This document shows positions 10,204 to 19,760 of a stretch of DNA of 64,000 nucleotides, one piece after another. Position 1 is the stretch's first letter. Every line of letters begins with the position of its first letter. The DNA lies in NCBI RefSeq assembly GCF_008974185.1, contig NZ_BKZP01000010.1, positions 35,420-99,419 of the forward strand. The letters are read 5' to 3'. This DNA comes from Weizmannia acidilactici (GTDB taxonomy: Bacteria; Bacillota; Bacilli; Bacillales; Bacillaceae_C). The notes under the pieces are model-generated. The model searched no databases. It was not told the origin of the DNA and worked only from the letters and a program-made list of their open reading frames with translations. A program made the translations under genes and the position numbers.

Positions 10204-10240
10204 AAAAAGGTGTTGATGCCCAAGCATCAACACCTTTTTT
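10202..10240 (+). terminator. Bidirectional terminator between thrB and thiZ
   Basis: AGGTGTTGATGC pairs with GCATCAACACCT around a four-base loop, with an A run before and a T run after. It can end both thrB (plus) and the convergent thiamine transporter operon (minus). Confidence 0.9.
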
Positions 10241-10274
10241 CATCATTCGACATTGCCAGTTCCGCTTATTCTTG

Positions 10275-11024
10275 TCACCTTCCTAAAAAGGAAGCAAGTT
10301 CACTTAACAGTTCATCCTTATCTTTTTTCAATTCTTCTGAAGCGAGCATGTCCAGTTTGCGCGGCCGCGGCAGGTTCACTTTCAGCTCGTGGATAATTGA
10401 CGATGGCTGCTGCGACATCACAAAGACGCGGTCCGATAACAAAATCGCTTCATCCAAATCATGGGTCACCATTAAGATTGTCTGGTTCCCTTTCTCCCAT
10501 GAATCGAGAAGCCAGCGGTGGACATCCATTTTCGTAAAAGCATCAAGCTTTCCGAACGGCTCGTCCAGCAGCATGAGCGGCTTTTCACACAAATACGTCC
10601 GCAAAAAACTGATCCGCTGCCGCATGCCTCCGGATAAAGAAGAAGGATAGTGGTCCGCATAATCTTCCAGCCCGAATTGCCGAAGCACATCCCTTCCCCT
10701 GGAAATACGATCCCGTTTCGGCATACCCTTCATTTCCAGCGGAAGGACGATATTTTGCAGTGCGGTCCGCCATGGCAAAAGCAAATCCTGCTGTGGCATA
10801 AAACTAATCGCATCCTGAACAGCTGACGGCCGGCTGCAGAGCCTCACTTCCCCGCTGTCCGCCTTTTCGATGCCGGCAATGATATTCAGCAAGGTGCTTT
10901 TCCCGCAGCCGCTCGGGCCGACAAATGCGCAAAACTCGCCTTCCCGGATGTCGGCGCGGATATCGGATAATACTTTATTTCCCCCAAACGTTTTCGAAAC
11001 GCCGTCAATTTGCAAGTACATCAT
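10275..11024 (-). CDS. thiZ: Thiamine-precursor ABC transporter, ATPase
   Basis: ATP-binding subunit of an ABC importer (249 residues). Walker A GPSGCGKSTLLN near residue 37, signature LSGGMRQRISFLR near residue 133 and Walker B LMLLDEPFGKLD near residue 153 are all intact. Its ATG overlaps the stop of the binding-protein gene (ATGATG at 11024). The TPP riboswitch at the head of the operon and the NMT1-like binding protein support uptake of a thiamine pyrimidine (formylaminopyrimidine/HMP) by analogy with ThiXYZ of Bacillus. The exact substrate is inferred. Confidence 0.88.
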   Translation of the reverse strand: MMYLQIDGVSKTFGGNKVLSDIRADIREGEFCAFVGPSGCGKSTLLNIIAGIEKADSGEVRLCSRPSAVQDAISFMPQQDLLLPWRTALQNIVLPLEMKGMPKRDRISRGRDVLRQFGLEDYADHYPSSLSGGMRQRISFLRTYLCEKPLMLLDEPFGKLDAFTKMDVHRWLLDSWEKGNQTILMVTHDLDEAILLSDRVFVMSQQPSSIIHELKVNLPRPRKLDMLASEELKKDKDELLSELASFLGR

Positions 11025-12019
11025 GGCTGTCCAGGAAGAAATTCATTTGTGTAGGCAGCTTTGATGTCAATTTTTTTCTTGATGACCTTATGTTTATAAA
11101 GGAAGTTCATATACCTGCTCCACACTTCTTCCTTCTGAACCCCCCATTCCTTCGCATCATCCTGGTATTTTGTGCTCAGCCATTTTTGGCTTGCACGGAT
11201 CAGGCCTTTATTTGTATCCGGCACGTCTTTGATAAAAATATCGGCCGCCTGCTCCGGATGCTTAATCGAAAACTCATATCCTTGCGCAGTAGCTTTCATA
11301 AAAGATTTGACAAGTTTTTTATCATCTTTCGCCAGCTTTTCGCTTGTAATAATGACAGGGCTGTAATAATCAAGTGCAGGATCCAAATCTTTCACCAGGA
11401 TAATGTTCAATTTTTTCCCTTCACGCTCTGCCTGGATGCCGTCCCAGCCGTAATAAATCCATTCAAAATCGGCTTCACGCCCGATCGATTTGAAAAAATC
11501 CGTCTGCCCGAGCACGATGTTTTTGACTTTGCTGTAGTCGGCACCGTATTTTTCCATGACTGTTTTAATCACAGCTTCTTCAGATGGGGAGCCCCATCCC
11601 CCGTAACGTTTCCCCTCAAAATCTTTCGGCGAGGTGATATTGTCCTTTTTCAGGGAAGCAAAACCCGATGTGTTGTGCTGGATAATGGCGGCAATCGAAA
11701 CAATCGGAATACCTTCCACCCGGGCTGTTGTCACATTTTCCTGGTAGCTGATCCCGAAATCGGCTTTGCCGGATGCAACCATTTGTTCAGCGGTAATATT
11801 GTCGCCGGGCTGGATGATTTTTACATTCAAGCCTTGTTTTTTATAGTAGTTTTTCGTTTTGGCCACATACAGGCCGGTATGATTTGTGTTCGGGTACCAG
11901 TCCAGTACAACCGTCACTTTTTGCAGCGCTTTTTTGCTGCTGCTTTTCTTCCCGCTGCCGGAGCATCCCGCCGCAAGAAGCAGCATAACAGCAGATAGCA
12001 CAATCCAAATTTTTTTCAT
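11021..12019 (-). CDS. thiY: Thiamine-precursor ABC transporter, binding lipoprotein
   Basis: Extracellular substrate-binding lipoprotein. From the ATG at 12019 it starts MKKIWIVLSAVMLLLAAGCSG, with a hydrophobic signal and lipobox LLAAGC. The mature part has WYPNTNHTGLYVAK, the hallmark of the NMT1/THI5-like family that binds thiamine pyrimidine precursors, and GGWGSPSEEAV near residue 145. The start is chosen over an upstream in-frame one at 12046 because AAGGAAGACG sits at correct spacing and the ATG overlaps the permease stop (ATGA). Likely substrate N-formyl-4-amino-5-aminomethyl-2-methylpyrimidine or HMP. Confidence 0.9.
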   Translation of the reverse strand: MKKIWIVLSAVMLLLAAGCSGSGKKSSSKKALQKVTVVLDWYPNTNHTGLYVAKTKNYYKKQGLNVKIIQPGDNITAEQMVASGKADFGISYQENVTTARVEGIPIVSIAAIIQHNTSGFASLKKDNITSPKDFEGKRYGGWGSPSEEAVIKTVMEKYGADYSKVKNIVLGQTDFFKSIGREADFEWIYYGWDGIQAEREGKKLNIILVKDLDPALDYYSPVIITSEKLAKDDKKLVKSFMKATAQGYEFSIKHPEQAADIFIKDVPDTNKGLIRASQKWLSTKYQDDAKEWGVQKEEVWSRYMNFLYKHKVIKKKIDIKAAYTNEFLPGQP

Positions 12020-12813
12020 TGATCGTCTTCCTTTCTGTAAAACCATGGCGCAGATAATCTTTGCAGCGTTTCAACGGCGCCATATAAAAGAAATGTCAGT
12101 GCTACAATGATGGCCGAGATGGCAAACAGGCGGGCGGTCATAAAAGATTTCGTTGCCCTTGTCAGCATGACGCCGAGCCCTTCGCTTGCGCCGAGCCACT
12201 CGCCGATAATGGCGCCCATCACACTATATGTAACGGCGATTTTTAAGCCGGAATAAAAATAGGGAAGCACAGCCGGAAATTTGACTTTCCGGTACACTTG
12301 CCATTTTGTCGCATGCATCGTCTTTAAAAGTTTGATCAGATCCTTGTCCACGGTTTGGAACCCTTCCAAAATGCTTAACGCCAGCGGAAAGAAGCAGACC
12401 AAAATCACAACGATCACTTTTGGGCGCAGGCCGAAACCAAACCAGACGATGAGAAGTGGTGCAATCGCCACAATCGGTACCGTTTGCGAGACCACGAGCA
12501 GCGGCTGGATGAACGCCCGGAAAATGGGAACCATGTCCATCAAGACAGCAATGGCCGCACCGATGGCAATGGAAAAGGTTAGCCCGATCAGTACTTCTTT
12601 TAAAGTTTGCCAAATATTGGGCCAAATCATCCCTTTCATGCCTGCCATTTCCTGCCACACCTCCGTCGGCTTCGGCAGCATCCATTCACTAACATGAAAC
12701 CCTGTCGTAACCGCCTGCCATAAAAAAAGCAGAAAGACGAGCCAGGCAGCAGTGAGGCAAGCGTTAACGAACGGGCTGCGGCGCTTGTGTGCGGTACTTT
12801 GCAATTTTTTCAT
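12016..12813 (-). CDS. thiX: Thiamine-precursor ABC transporter, permease
   Basis: Membrane subunit of the importer, about 265 residues with six hydrophobic segments. The EAA-type cytoplasmic loop that meets the ATPase is visible as MHATKWQVYRKVKFPAVLPY near residue 175. I use the ATG at 12813, preceded by GGGGTGA at good spacing; a TTG one codon upstream is also possible. The start lies inside the end of the thiamine-binding gene, an overlap of about 50 bases, so the four genes are tightly coupled. Confidence 0.88.
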   Translation of the reverse strand: MKKLQSTAHKRRSPFVNACLTAAWLVFLLFLWQAVTTGFHVSEWMLPKPTEVWQEMAGMKGMIWPNIWQTLKEVLIGLTFSIAIGAAIAVLMDMVPIFRAFIQPLLVVSQTVPIVAIAPLLIVWFGFGLRPKVIVVILVCFFPLALSILEGFQTVDKDLIKLLKTMHATKWQVYRKVKFPAVLPYFYSGLKIAVTYSVMGAIIGEWLGASEGLGVMLTRATKSFMTARLFAISAIIVALTFLLYGAVETLQRLSAPWFYRKEDDQ

Positions 12814-13087
12814 CAATCGTCACCCCGGTGCTTGGGCGGTAATGGATCTTGATCGAGGTGACCACATCAATGGCCCCGGCTTCGATGCAGGCATCCTGCG
12901 CTTTTTTAATGATTTCAAGCAGTTCGTCCAAATCGCCCTCCATCGTGGTTTCCATCGCGCCGACTTCATAACGCACGCCGGATTTTTGGACCACTTCAAT
13001 CGCGCGGTCGACGACACCATATAAGTCATCGGTTTTGATATGCGGAACCACCGAAAACGAAACGGTTACTTGCTTTGATTTTCCCAT
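12764..13087 (-). CDS. MTH1187-type thiamine-binding protein
   Basis: A 107-residue cytoplasmic protein of the MTH1187/YkoF-like fold (PF01910). The family binds thiamine or pyrimidine precursors at a dimer interface. Visible features are the first strand VTVSFSVVPH, the central YEVGAMETTMEGDLDELLEI near residue 40 and VVTSIKIHYRP near residue 80. It is the first gene after the TPP riboswitch and its terminator and overlaps the permease gene, so a role in handling the imported pyrimidine is likely. A second family member is encoded at 32681-32989. Confidence 0.85.
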   Translation of the reverse strand: MGKSKQVTVSFSVVPHIKTDDLYGVVDRAIEVVQKSGVRYEVGAMETTMEGDLDELLEIIKKAQDACIEAGAIDVVTSIKIHYRPSTGVTIDEKIAKYRTQAPQPVR

Positions 13088-13112
13088 GATTTTCTCCTCC
13101 TTTGGTCAATAA

Positions 13113-13147
13113 ATAAAAAAGGCTTTCATTGCGTGCGCAAGAAAGCC
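13113..13147 (-). terminator. Riboswitch-controlled terminator
   Basis: On the minus strand GGCTTTC (13147-13141) pairs with GAAAGCC (13127-13121), followed by a T run at 13120-13115. It lies between the TPP aptamer and the first gene, so it is the probable expression platform: with TPP bound, transcription should stop here. Confidence 0.8.
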
Positions 13148-13174
13148 AGTCATTCCCAAAACATGATTCTTTAT

Positions 13175-13265
13175 ATGGCTCCCTACGCTGGTATTATCCA
13201 GATCAGGTTAAAGGGTCGATGCCAAACCGCATCCTCTCAGCCAAACCGGCTCCCCTGCTCTTTTC
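13175..13265 (-). promoter_or_regulatory. TPP riboswitch (THI element)
   Basis: The minus strand carries the invariant cores of the thiamine pyrophosphate aptamer: GGCTGAGAGGATGC at about 13241-13228 and ACCTGATCTGGATAATACCA near 13207-13188, followed by GCGTAGGGAG. Its place between a promoter (13315-13342) and a terminator (13113-13147) ahead of the thiamine transporter operon is as expected for feedback repression by TPP. The outer limits are approximate. Confidence 0.95.
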
Positions 13266-13314
13266 CTATTCGGCTCTGTTCATCATCAATGCGGACCAAA
13301 TCCTTCTGTTTATT

Positions 13315-13342
13315 ATTGTAACATGAAATCCCGGTTGCACAA
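13315..13342 (-). promoter_or_regulatory. Promoter of the thiamine transporter operon
   Basis: Sigma-A-like elements on the minus strand: TTGTGC (13342-13337) and TACAAT (13320-13315), 16-bp spacer. Transcription would start about 40 bases before the TPP aptamer. Confidence 0.6.
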
Positions 13343-13353
13343 CAAAAAATTGT

Positions 13354-13992
13354 TTACACCGTTTTCCCTGCTTTTTGCAGCATCTTGTCCAAGTATTTCA
13401 AAATCTCTTCGCGGTTGCCGCTTACCTTTGCTTCCCGCTCTTCGTCTTTTCTCAGCTTATTCGCCGCTTTTTGATAGACTTCTTCTTCTTTCTCCCGGGG
13501 CACGACAACAACCCCGTCCGCATCCCCGACAATGATATCCCCGGGGCGTACCGGTACGCCGCCGCAAGAGATTGGGACATTCACTTTGCCGTTTCCCGCC
13601 TTTCCGCCGGCTGCAACGGTTGTACCTTTTGCAAAGACCGGAAAATCCAACGCCAAAACTCCTTTAATATCGCGGATCACGCCGTCAACGACAACACCTT
13701 GGATGCCGAGCGTTTTCGCCATCCCGAGAACAAAATCACCGGCAATCGCCCGGTATAAATCGCCTTTTGAATCAATCACCAGCACATCCCCCGGTTTTGC
13801 TTCCCGTATTGCCTGAATCACCGCAAGATTATCCCCGACCGGCATTTTCACTGTAAAAGCCCGGCCGGCTAATCTAAAACCATCGTTTAAAGGCTTGATC
13901 TCCGGATCGAGGTTGTTCATTCCATTCATCGCATCGGATATGCAGGTTGTCGGCAAATGTAAAAACTGTTCAATCATCATCTCCATGTTCAT
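13354..13992 (-). CDS. RraA-family protein (HMG-aldolase-like)
   Basis: A 212-residue member of the RraA/4-hydroxy-4-methyl-2-oxoglutarate aldolase family. Motifs: TTCISDAMNGMNNLDPEIKP near residue 15, GDNLAVIQAIREAKPGDVLV near residue 53, VVDGVIRD near residue 101 and RPGDIIVGDADGVVVVP near residue 150. In this family the GDN/RD residues bind divalent metal and pyruvate. Bacilli lack RNase E, so a metabolic aldolase or decarboxylase role is more likely than RNase regulation. No clear operon partner: the next gene (amidase) is in the same direction about 75 bases upstream. Confidence 0.8.
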   Translation of the reverse strand: MNMEMMIEQFLHLPTTCISDAMNGMNNLDPEIKPLNDGFRLAGRAFTVKMPVGDNLAVIQAIREAKPGDVLVIDSKGDLYRAIAGDFVLGMAKTLGIQGVVVDGVIRDIKGVLALDFPVFAKGTTVAAGGKAGNGKVNVPISCGGVPVRPGDIIVGDADGVVVVPREKEEEVYQKAANKLRKDEEREAKVSGNREEILKYLDKMLQKAGKTV

Positions 13993-14068
13993 GCTCCCTT
14001 TGTTTGATTATTCTTACTATATTGTACCGCGAAAAAACACCTTTGAAAATATTGTTTTGGCATCGGTT

Positions 14069-15559
14069 TCAAAAATTCAGATTTTCTTGCGTCCCAACCC
14101 AAAGTTCGGACTGTTCAATCGCACAGGACACATCAAACAGCCAGTGCTCATTTCCTTTTGGAGCAATCAACTGGACACCAATCGGAAGTCCGTCTGCCGT
14201 TAAATGGACAGGCACGCTGACAGCCGGCTGTCCGGTTAAATTCGCCAACTGTGTAAACGGGGAAAATGTCAGGCTCGGCTCAAACATTTCATAGACAAGG
14301 GCCTGCTGTTTTTCTTTCGGCAGGTCGGTAACCCGGAGCAGTTTTTCCCTTTCCTCCCAAGTTTGCGTCAGTTCCCCGATTTTCGGTGCCGAAAAAGCGG
14401 TGGCCGGCGTCATAAAAAGATCGTATGTTTGATGGAATTCGGCCATTTGTGCTGCGGCTGTGTCCCATTCGGCAAGGCTGCGTGCATATTCGGCGGCTGT
14501 TACATTTTTTCCGGCTTGATACAGCACCCATGAAACGATTTCCATGTCTTTTTCTGTAAGCAGGCGCCCCATTGCTTTTTCCAAGTCTATCATTTCAGCG
14601 GCCATTTCCCCGCAGTTCATCAAATAATAGTTTTCCATCAGCCGCCTGCCGTCCACACCGTTTTCCGCTTCTTCCACTTCATGCCCCTGCGTTTCAAGCC
14701 ATTTGGCCGTTTCATAGACAGCCTGCTTTGCTTCGCGGCTGACGGGTGTTCCGACCGGGGATTCAACGGAGAAGGCGATCCGGTACTTCTTCACGCCGCT
14801 GCGTTCGATTTCTTGTAAATAACTGCCCGAAAAAAGCGGTGTTTGGAATGCGGCTTCCGGCTGGAACGTTTGCAGTACGTCAAGAAGCGCTGCGCTGTCC
14901 CTGACCGTCCGTGTAAGCACAAAATCAACCGCGGCACCCTGCCATTGCCGTCCCCTTCCCGGCCCGACCGGCGTCCGCCCCCTCGTCGGTTTTAATCCTA
15001 TTAAACTCGTAAAAGAAGCCGGGATGCGGATGGAACCGCCGCCATCATTTCCACCTGCGACCGGCACCATTCCTGATGCGACGGCAGCCGCCCCGCCCCC
15101 GCTTGATCCGCCCGGCGAATGCCCGGGGTTCCACGGATTTCTTGCCGGCCCGTACAACTCGGGTTCCGTAATATTTTTCAGCCCGAATTCCGGCACATTC
15201 GTATGGCCGAGGATCAAAAAACCTGCTTCTCTTAATGTTGCCGTAAAATAGGAATCTTCCCTGGCGAGGTTTCCTTGCAGCAATTTCGAGCCGGATGCAA
15301 GGGGTTCATCTTTTACCGCCTGCGAAATATCCTTTAATAACACCGGTACTCCGGCAAACGGCTGTTGATCCAAATTGATCTGTTCTGCTTCCGCCCTTGC
15401 TTTTTCATAACGCGTCCGGATTACGGCATTCAAGCCCTGGTTTGTTTTTTCAATACGGTCGATTGCCGCTTCCAGCACTTCTTTTGCATCCACTTCTTTC
15501 CGCTTGATCAGTTGGGCCAGCCCAACGGCATCTTGGGAAAGGTAGACTGATTCTTCCAT
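14069..15559 (-). CDS. Amidase (amidase-signature family)
   Basis: A 496-residue hydrolase of the amidase-signature superfamily. The Lys-cisSer-Ser triad is visible: the lysine in GVPVLLKDIS near residue 75, the glycine/serine block SPGGSSGGGAAAVASGM near residue 150 and the nucleophile region GGNDGGGSIRIPASF near residue 173. The start is the ATG at 15559 (MEESVYLSQDAVG) with GGAGGG upstream; a more distal in-frame start at 15619 lacks a ribosome site. It lies alone rather than with gatC/gatB, so it is more likely a free amidase than GatA. Substrate unknown. Confidence 0.85.
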   Translation of the reverse strand: MEESVYLSQDAVGLAQLIKRKEVDAKEVLEAAIDRIEKTNQGLNAVIRTRYEKARAEAEQINLDQQPFAGVPVLLKDISQAVKDEPLASGSKLLQGNLAREDSYFTATLREAGFLILGHTNVPEFGLKNITEPELYGPARNPWNPGHSPGGSSGGGAAAVASGMVPVAGGNDGGGSIRIPASFTSLIGLKPTRGRTPVGPGRGRQWQGAAVDFVLTRTVRDSAALLDVLQTFQPEAAFQTPLFSGSYLQEIERSGVKKYRIAFSVESPVGTPVSREAKQAVYETAKWLETQGHEVEEAENGVDGRRLMENYYLMNCGEMAAEMIDLEKAMGRLLTEKDMEIVSWVLYQAGKNVTAAEYARSLAEWDTAAAQMAEFHQTYDLFMTPATAFSAPKIGELTQTWEEREKLLRVTDLPKEKQQALVYEMFEPSLTFSPFTQLANLTGQPAVSVPVHLTADGLPIGVQLIAPKGNEHWLFDVSCAIEQSELWVGTQENLNF

Positions 15560-15676
15560 GGTTTTCCCTCCATTTTTCGCTTTCATTTCTATATTTGCCG
15601 AATTTTCTGTTCCTGTCAAAGTCTATGAAACCTGGTTACTCCTATTTCTACCGAGTAAAAGTCCAATATCATCTCA

Positions 15677-16195
15677 ATGGAGAAAGATAGACGTATCAAA
15701 AAAGTTGTCGGCATTTCCCCAACTCTGCAGGATACGATTGATGCAGTGGACCGGTTAACCACAAAAGGCTACAGCAATTCCAATATTTCAGTCATTACGA
15801 ATGGAAATGATACTGGTTAACTAGAAAACCGGACCGGCGCAATGTTGATCATTCGGCGACACTCCAAAAAGAACAAAACGGTTCGCTTTGGGATAAATCA
15901 AAGATTTCTTTACCACTGATTACTATTGGAAGATGGAAAAACAGATGTAGCTGTTGACGGTTCGGAAACGATTAAAGTGCCGATCGTAGAAGAACGGGTA
16001 GAAGTGACCAAAAAACCGGGGAAAACAGAAGAAATCGTCATCGGTAAACGCACTGTCGAAGATACTGAACATATATCTGAAACGGTGAAAAAAGAGGAAG
16101 CCCACGTCAGGCAAAAAGGGACAGGCAAAGTGGACAAAAGACAAACGGGTAATATTAAAGCAGCAAAACCAGCCCGGAAAGGAGAACCTTTCTAG
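15677..16195 (+). pseudogene. Decayed YflT/YsnF-type stress protein gene
   Basis: Reading from the ATG at 15677 gives an N-terminal piece (MEKDRRIKKVVGISPTLQD and on through NISVITNG) resembling the general-stress 17M (YflT) domain, ending at a TAA at 15818-15820. After about 100 bases with stops and no clear frame, an open stretch at 15926-16195 encodes a DUF2382/YsnF-like domain (IKVPIVEERVEVTKKPGK, then VIGKRTVEDTEHISETVKKE). In intact relatives the two domains sit in one protein, so this looks like one gene broken by stops and small indels. No function is expected. Confidence 0.7.
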
Positions 16196-16203
16196 GCTGG
16201 TTT
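16166..16203. terminator. Bidirectional terminator
   Basis: AAACCAGCC (16166-16174) pairs with GGCTGGTTT (16195-16203). It sits between the decayed stress gene (plus) and prpB (minus), downstream of both. Confidence 0.65.
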
Positions 16204-16207
16204 ATGT

Positions 16208-17122
16208 TCATTTATCCGGTGTGACCGGAAGAATCGTCTTGGCAATCGACCGGTCGAGCGCTTCAAACTCATCATAAGAAATGATGCCGTACAGTTCTTT
16301 CCTTGTCTGCATATCGGAAAGGGCATTTTTTTGCGTGCCTTCGTTTTTGATCTTTTCAAATACCCGTTCATATGCTTTTGCGGCGACGCGCAGCGATGTG
16401 ACCGGATAAATGACCATCGCATAGCCCATATCCGCGAATTCTTCCGCGGTGTAATACGGGGTTCTGCCAAATTCTGTCATATTCGCGAGAAGTGGGGCTT
16501 TGATTTTTTCCACAAACATCCGGAATTCATCGGCAGATTGCAATGCTTCGGGGAAGATCGCATCCGCCCCTGCTTCTACATAGGCATTTGCACGCTCCAA
16601 AGCCTGTTCCACGCCTTCCACACCCCTTGCGTCCGTACGGGCAACGACAACAAGCGTCGGAGCCACTTCTTTCAGCGCCCTGATCTTTTCGCACATTTCC
16701 GACGCTTCAACAAGCTGTTTCCCGTTCAAATGGCCGCATTTTTTAGGCAGCTGCTGGTCTTCGATTTGCACGGCCGCAACCCCCACTTCAACCATTTCAC
16801 GCGCTGTCCGGGCAACATTCAGCACACCTCCAAACCCGGTGTCAATATCGACAAGCACCGGGAGATCGGCCGCGCGCACAATATCACGCGCGCGCTCCGC
16901 CATTTCACTCGATGTGATCATGCCGAGATCCGGGATCCCTTTGCTGGCGGTATAAGCGGCGCCGGACAGGTAAAGCGCCTCAAAACCCGTATTTTTCGCA
17001 ACCAATGCTGCCATTGCATCATGTGTGCCCGGGATTTGCAAAATGCCCGGCGCCTGCATCAGCTCTTTAAACCGCTTTGCAAGCACCTCCTGCGAAGACG
17101 GCTGATTGACAATCCAAACCAT
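16208..17122 (-). CDS. prpB: 2-methylisocitrate lyase
   Basis: Cleaves 2-methylisocitrate to pyruvate and succinate, the last step of the methylcitrate cycle for propionate breakdown. The 304-residue protein carries the isocitrate-lyase superfamily motif KKCGHLNGK near residue 126, LVDIDTGFGG near residue 90 and VVARTDARGVEG near residue 160. It is the third gene of the prpC-prpD-prpB set, 15 bases downstream of prpD, and corresponds to mmgF (yqiQ) of Bacillus subtilis. Confidence 0.93.
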   Translation of the reverse strand: MVWIVNQPSSQEVLAKRFKELMQAPGILQIPGTHDAMAALVAKNTGFEALYLSGAAYTASKGIPDLGMITSSEMAERARDIVRAADLPVLVDIDTGFGGVLNVARTAREMVEVGVAAVQIEDQQLPKKCGHLNGKQLVEASEMCEKIRALKEVAPTLVVVARTDARGVEGVEQALERANAYVEAGADAIFPEALQSADEFRMFVEKIKAPLLANMTEFGRTPYYTAEEFADMGYAMVIYPVTSLRVAAKAYERVFEKIKNEGTQKNALSDMQTRKELYGIISYDEFEALDRSIAKTILPVTPDK

Positions 17123-17137
17123 GGTGCAACACCCTTT

Positions 17138-18586
17138 CTACAAGGTAAATAGATTGACAAACTCATTCACGTTCATCTTTTCAAGCGTTTCCCCCTGCAG
17201 GCAAGCTGCTTTGATCCGTTCCTGCTGCTTGGCCGAATAATGGGTCGCCAGGTTATTCGAAAACTTGCAGATGATTTTCGGGATCGCTTCTTCCCTTCTG
17301 AAGCGGTGGCCGAGCGGATATTCAACCTCGACTTTTTCCGTGCTCGTGCCGTCTTTGAAAAAGACTTGCACTGCATTGGCGATTGAGCGCTTGTTCGGAT
17401 CGAGGTAGTCGATGCTGTACTGTTTGTTTTCCACTACGCTCATTTTTTCCCTTAGTGCATCGATGCGCGGGTCTTTCGCTGCATCGTCTTCATAGTCATC
17501 GGCCGTAATATTGCCTTTGATCAAACCGACAGCCGTAACATACTGGATGCAGTGGTCGCGGTCGGCAGGGTTACGTAACGGACCTGTTTTGTCAATGATG
17601 CGGATCGCGGACTCATGCGTCGTGATCGTAATGCTCTGGATGTCATCCAGCCTTTCGGCGACCAGCGGATGGAGCTTTACCGCAGCTTCCGCAGCTGTCT
17701 GCGCATGGAACTCGGCAGGATACGATACTTTGAATAAAACATTTTCCATGACATAGGAGCCGAGCGGCCGTGCCAGTGTCAATTCTTTCCCTTTAAAGAG
17801 GACATCCTGGAAGCCCCAGCCCGGTGCGGACAACGGCGTGTTATAGCCCATTTCCCCTTTCATGGCGATGAGGGCAAGTGCAACGCCCCTGCTCGTCGCA
17901 TCACCAGCTGCCCATGATTTGCGTGAACCGGTATTCGGCGCATGACGGTATGTGCGGAGAGGCGCATTATCAATCCAGGCATGGGAAACGGCGTTCATAA
18001 TTTCTTCCAGTCCCCCGCCGAGCATTTTTGCCGTGACAGCGGCCGTTGCCACTTTAACAAATAATACATGGTCAAGCCCGATGCGGTTTAAGCTGTTTTC
18101 CAAAGCCAGCACACCCTGGATCTCATGGGCTTTAATCATAGCTTCGAGCACATCGCGCATCTTTAGTGGATCTTTCCCGTTTGCCACGCGTGTCCGGCTT
18201 ACATAATCCGCGACTGCGAGGACGCCGCCCAAGTTATCGGAAGGATGGCCCCATTCCGCGGCAAGCCAAGTATCATTATAATCGAGCCAGCGGATCATGC
18301 AGCCGATATTGAACGCGCCCTGCACTGGATCGAGCACGTAGGAAGTACCCGGCACATGCGTCCCGTTCGGCACAATCGTTCCCGGCACAACCGGCCCGAG
18401 CATTTTTACGCATTCCGGGAACTGGAGGGCAAGGATACCGCAGCCGAGCGTGTCCAAAAGCCCGTAACGCGCTGTCTCAAAAGCTTCCGGACTTGTAATC
18501 TCCGTTTCATAAACATAACGTGCAATTTCTTCAACCAATGCATCTCTTTTATCAACTTTTTCATTTGCTGCTGTTGTACCGGCCAT
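17138..18586 (-). CDS. prpD: 2-methylcitrate dehydratase
   Basis: MmgE/PrpD-family dehydratase converting 2-methylcitrate towards methylaconitate/methylisocitrate. From the ATG at 18586 ([15 protein letters not shown]) it is 482 residues, the normal family length. Conserved stretches include [15 protein letters not shown] near residue 37, [17 protein letters not shown] near residue 100 and [15 protein letters not shown] near residue 220. I prefer 18586 to the upstream ATG at 18610, which lacks a ribosome site and is overlapped by the AAAGGGG serving 18586. Lies 26 bases after prpC. Confidence 0.93.
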   Translation of the reverse strand: MAGTTAANEKVDKRDALVEEIARYVYETEITSPEAFETARYGLLDTLGCGILALQFPECVKMLGPVVPGTIVPNGTHVPGTSYVLDPVQGAFNIGCMIRWLDYNDTWLAAEWGHPSDNLGGVLAVADYVSRTRVANGKDPLKMRDVLEAMIKAHEIQGVLALENSLNRIGLDHVLFVKVATAAVTAKMLGGGLEEIMNAVSHAWIDNAPLRTYRHAPNTGSRKSWAAGDATSRGVALALIAMKGEMGYNTPLSAPGWGFQDVLFKGKELTLARPLGSYVMENVLFKVSYPAEFHAQTAAEAAVKLHPLVAERLDDIQSITITTHESAIRIIDKTGPLRNPADRDHCIQYVTAVGLIKGNITADDYEDDAAKDPRIDALREKMSVVENKQYSIDYLDPNKRSIANAVQVFFKDGTSTEKVEVEYPLGHRFRREEAIPKIICKFSNNLATHYSAKQQERIKAACLQGETLEKMNVNEFVNLFTL

Positions 18587-18612
18587 TTTTTGTTTTCCCC
18601 TTTCCTGCATGT

Positions 18613-19734
18613 TTAGTCGTTTGGATGCAAACCGCGTGGGCCTCTATAGTTTACACGTGGGCGGAACAAGCGGTTGTTTTCGTGCTGCTCCATCACGTGC
18701 GCACTTAGTCCGGCTGTCCTTGAACTGAAGAAAATCGGTGTATAAAGCGGGATCGGAATGCCGAGCATCCAATAAACAGGCGCGGCGTAGTAATCCAAAT
18801 TAGGGAAAAGCCCTTTTTCCTGCGCCATGATTTTTTCGCCGACCTCGCACATTTCAAAGAGCGTATTGTCCCCTTTCGCCTCACTTAGTTCTTTTAACGC
18901 TTCTTTCATCATGAGGGCGCGCGGATCCATCTTTTTCATGTACACACGGTGGCCGAAGCCCATGACTTTTTCCTTGTTTTTCAGTTTTGTATACAGCAAT
19001 TCTTCAAATTTTTCCACCGTGCCAGCTTCCTTCAGCATTTCCATGACTGCTTCGTTGGCACCGCCGTGCAGATGCCCCTTTAGCGAAGCCACTGCGCCTG
19101 TTAATGCGCCGTACAAGTCGGAAAGCGTGGATGCAATGACCCTTGCCGTAAAGGTGGAATTTGGCAGTTCATGCTCGCTGTACAGGACAAGGGAGCGGTC
19201 AAAAATCCTTTCTTCCATTTCGGACGGGACTTTCCCGGTGATCATGTACAAAAAGTTTGCGCTGTACGACAAATCCTGCCGCGGCTCGACCGTTTCTTCG
19301 CCGTTTAAAATATGGTAGCTGTTTGCGACGATATTCGGGACGTTTCCGAGCAAATGGTACGCACGGTTTAAATTCGACTCATGGGAGCGATCCAAAATAT
19401 CTTTATCATAACCGGAAAGTGCTGAAACCCCTGTGCGGAGTGCGTCCATTGGATGAGTGGATTCCGGCAGCAGCTTTATCATTTCCATCACGGCTTCCGG
19501 AACGTGATAGTTTTTCTTCAAACTTTCTTCCAGCGCTTTTTTCTCGGCTTCATTCGGAAGCGAGCCTTCCATAAGCAAATGCACGATGTCTAAATAGCCT
19601 TTTGACTTTGACAATTCGATTAAGTCATACCCCTTTAAAACAATCTCACTTTCGACCGTGTCGAGAAAAGAGATTCCCGTTTCAACAGCGACAACACCTT
19701 CAAGCCCCGGGACAAATTGCATTGTATTTCCCAT
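18613..19734 (-). CDS. prpC: 2-methylcitrate/citrate synthase
   Basis: Condenses propionyl-CoA (or acetyl-CoA) with oxaloacetate. The 373-residue citrate-synthase fold has the catalytic histidine region [13 protein letters not shown] near residue 215, [15 protein letters not shown] near residue 255 and a catalytic aspartate in [14 protein letters not shown] near residue 305. The start at 19734 has GGAGG six bases upstream; the ATG two codons earlier would be too close. Operon context with prpD and prpB makes the methylcitrate role (mmgD-like) more likely than the TCA-cycle enzyme. A cre site lies just upstream. Confidence 0.92.
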   Translation of the reverse strand: MGNTMQFVPGLEGVVAVETGISFLDTVESEIVLKGYDLIELSKSKGYLDIVHLLMEGSLPNEAEKKALEESLKKNYHVPEAVMEMIKLLPESTHPMDALRTGVSALSGYDKDILDRSHESNLNRAYHLLGNVPNIVANSYHILNGEETVEPRQDLSYSANFLYMITGKVPSEMEERIFDRSLVLYSEHELPNSTFTARVIASTLSDLYGALTGAVASLKGHLHGGANEAVMEMLKEAGTVEKFEELLYTKLKNKEKVMGFGHRVYMKKMDPRALMMKEALKELSEAKGDNTLFEMCEVGEKIMAQEKGLFPNLDYYAAPVYWMLGIPIPLYTPIFFSSRTAGLSAHVMEQHENNRLFRPRVNYRGPRGLHPND

Positions 19735-19760
19735 ATCCATCCTCCGTTCAACAATTTGTC

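Noticed and set aside
10925..11998. 357-codon open frame on the plus strand
   Set aside because: It is antisense to thiY, whose lipobox, family motifs and operon position are clear. No ribosome site or homology was seen.
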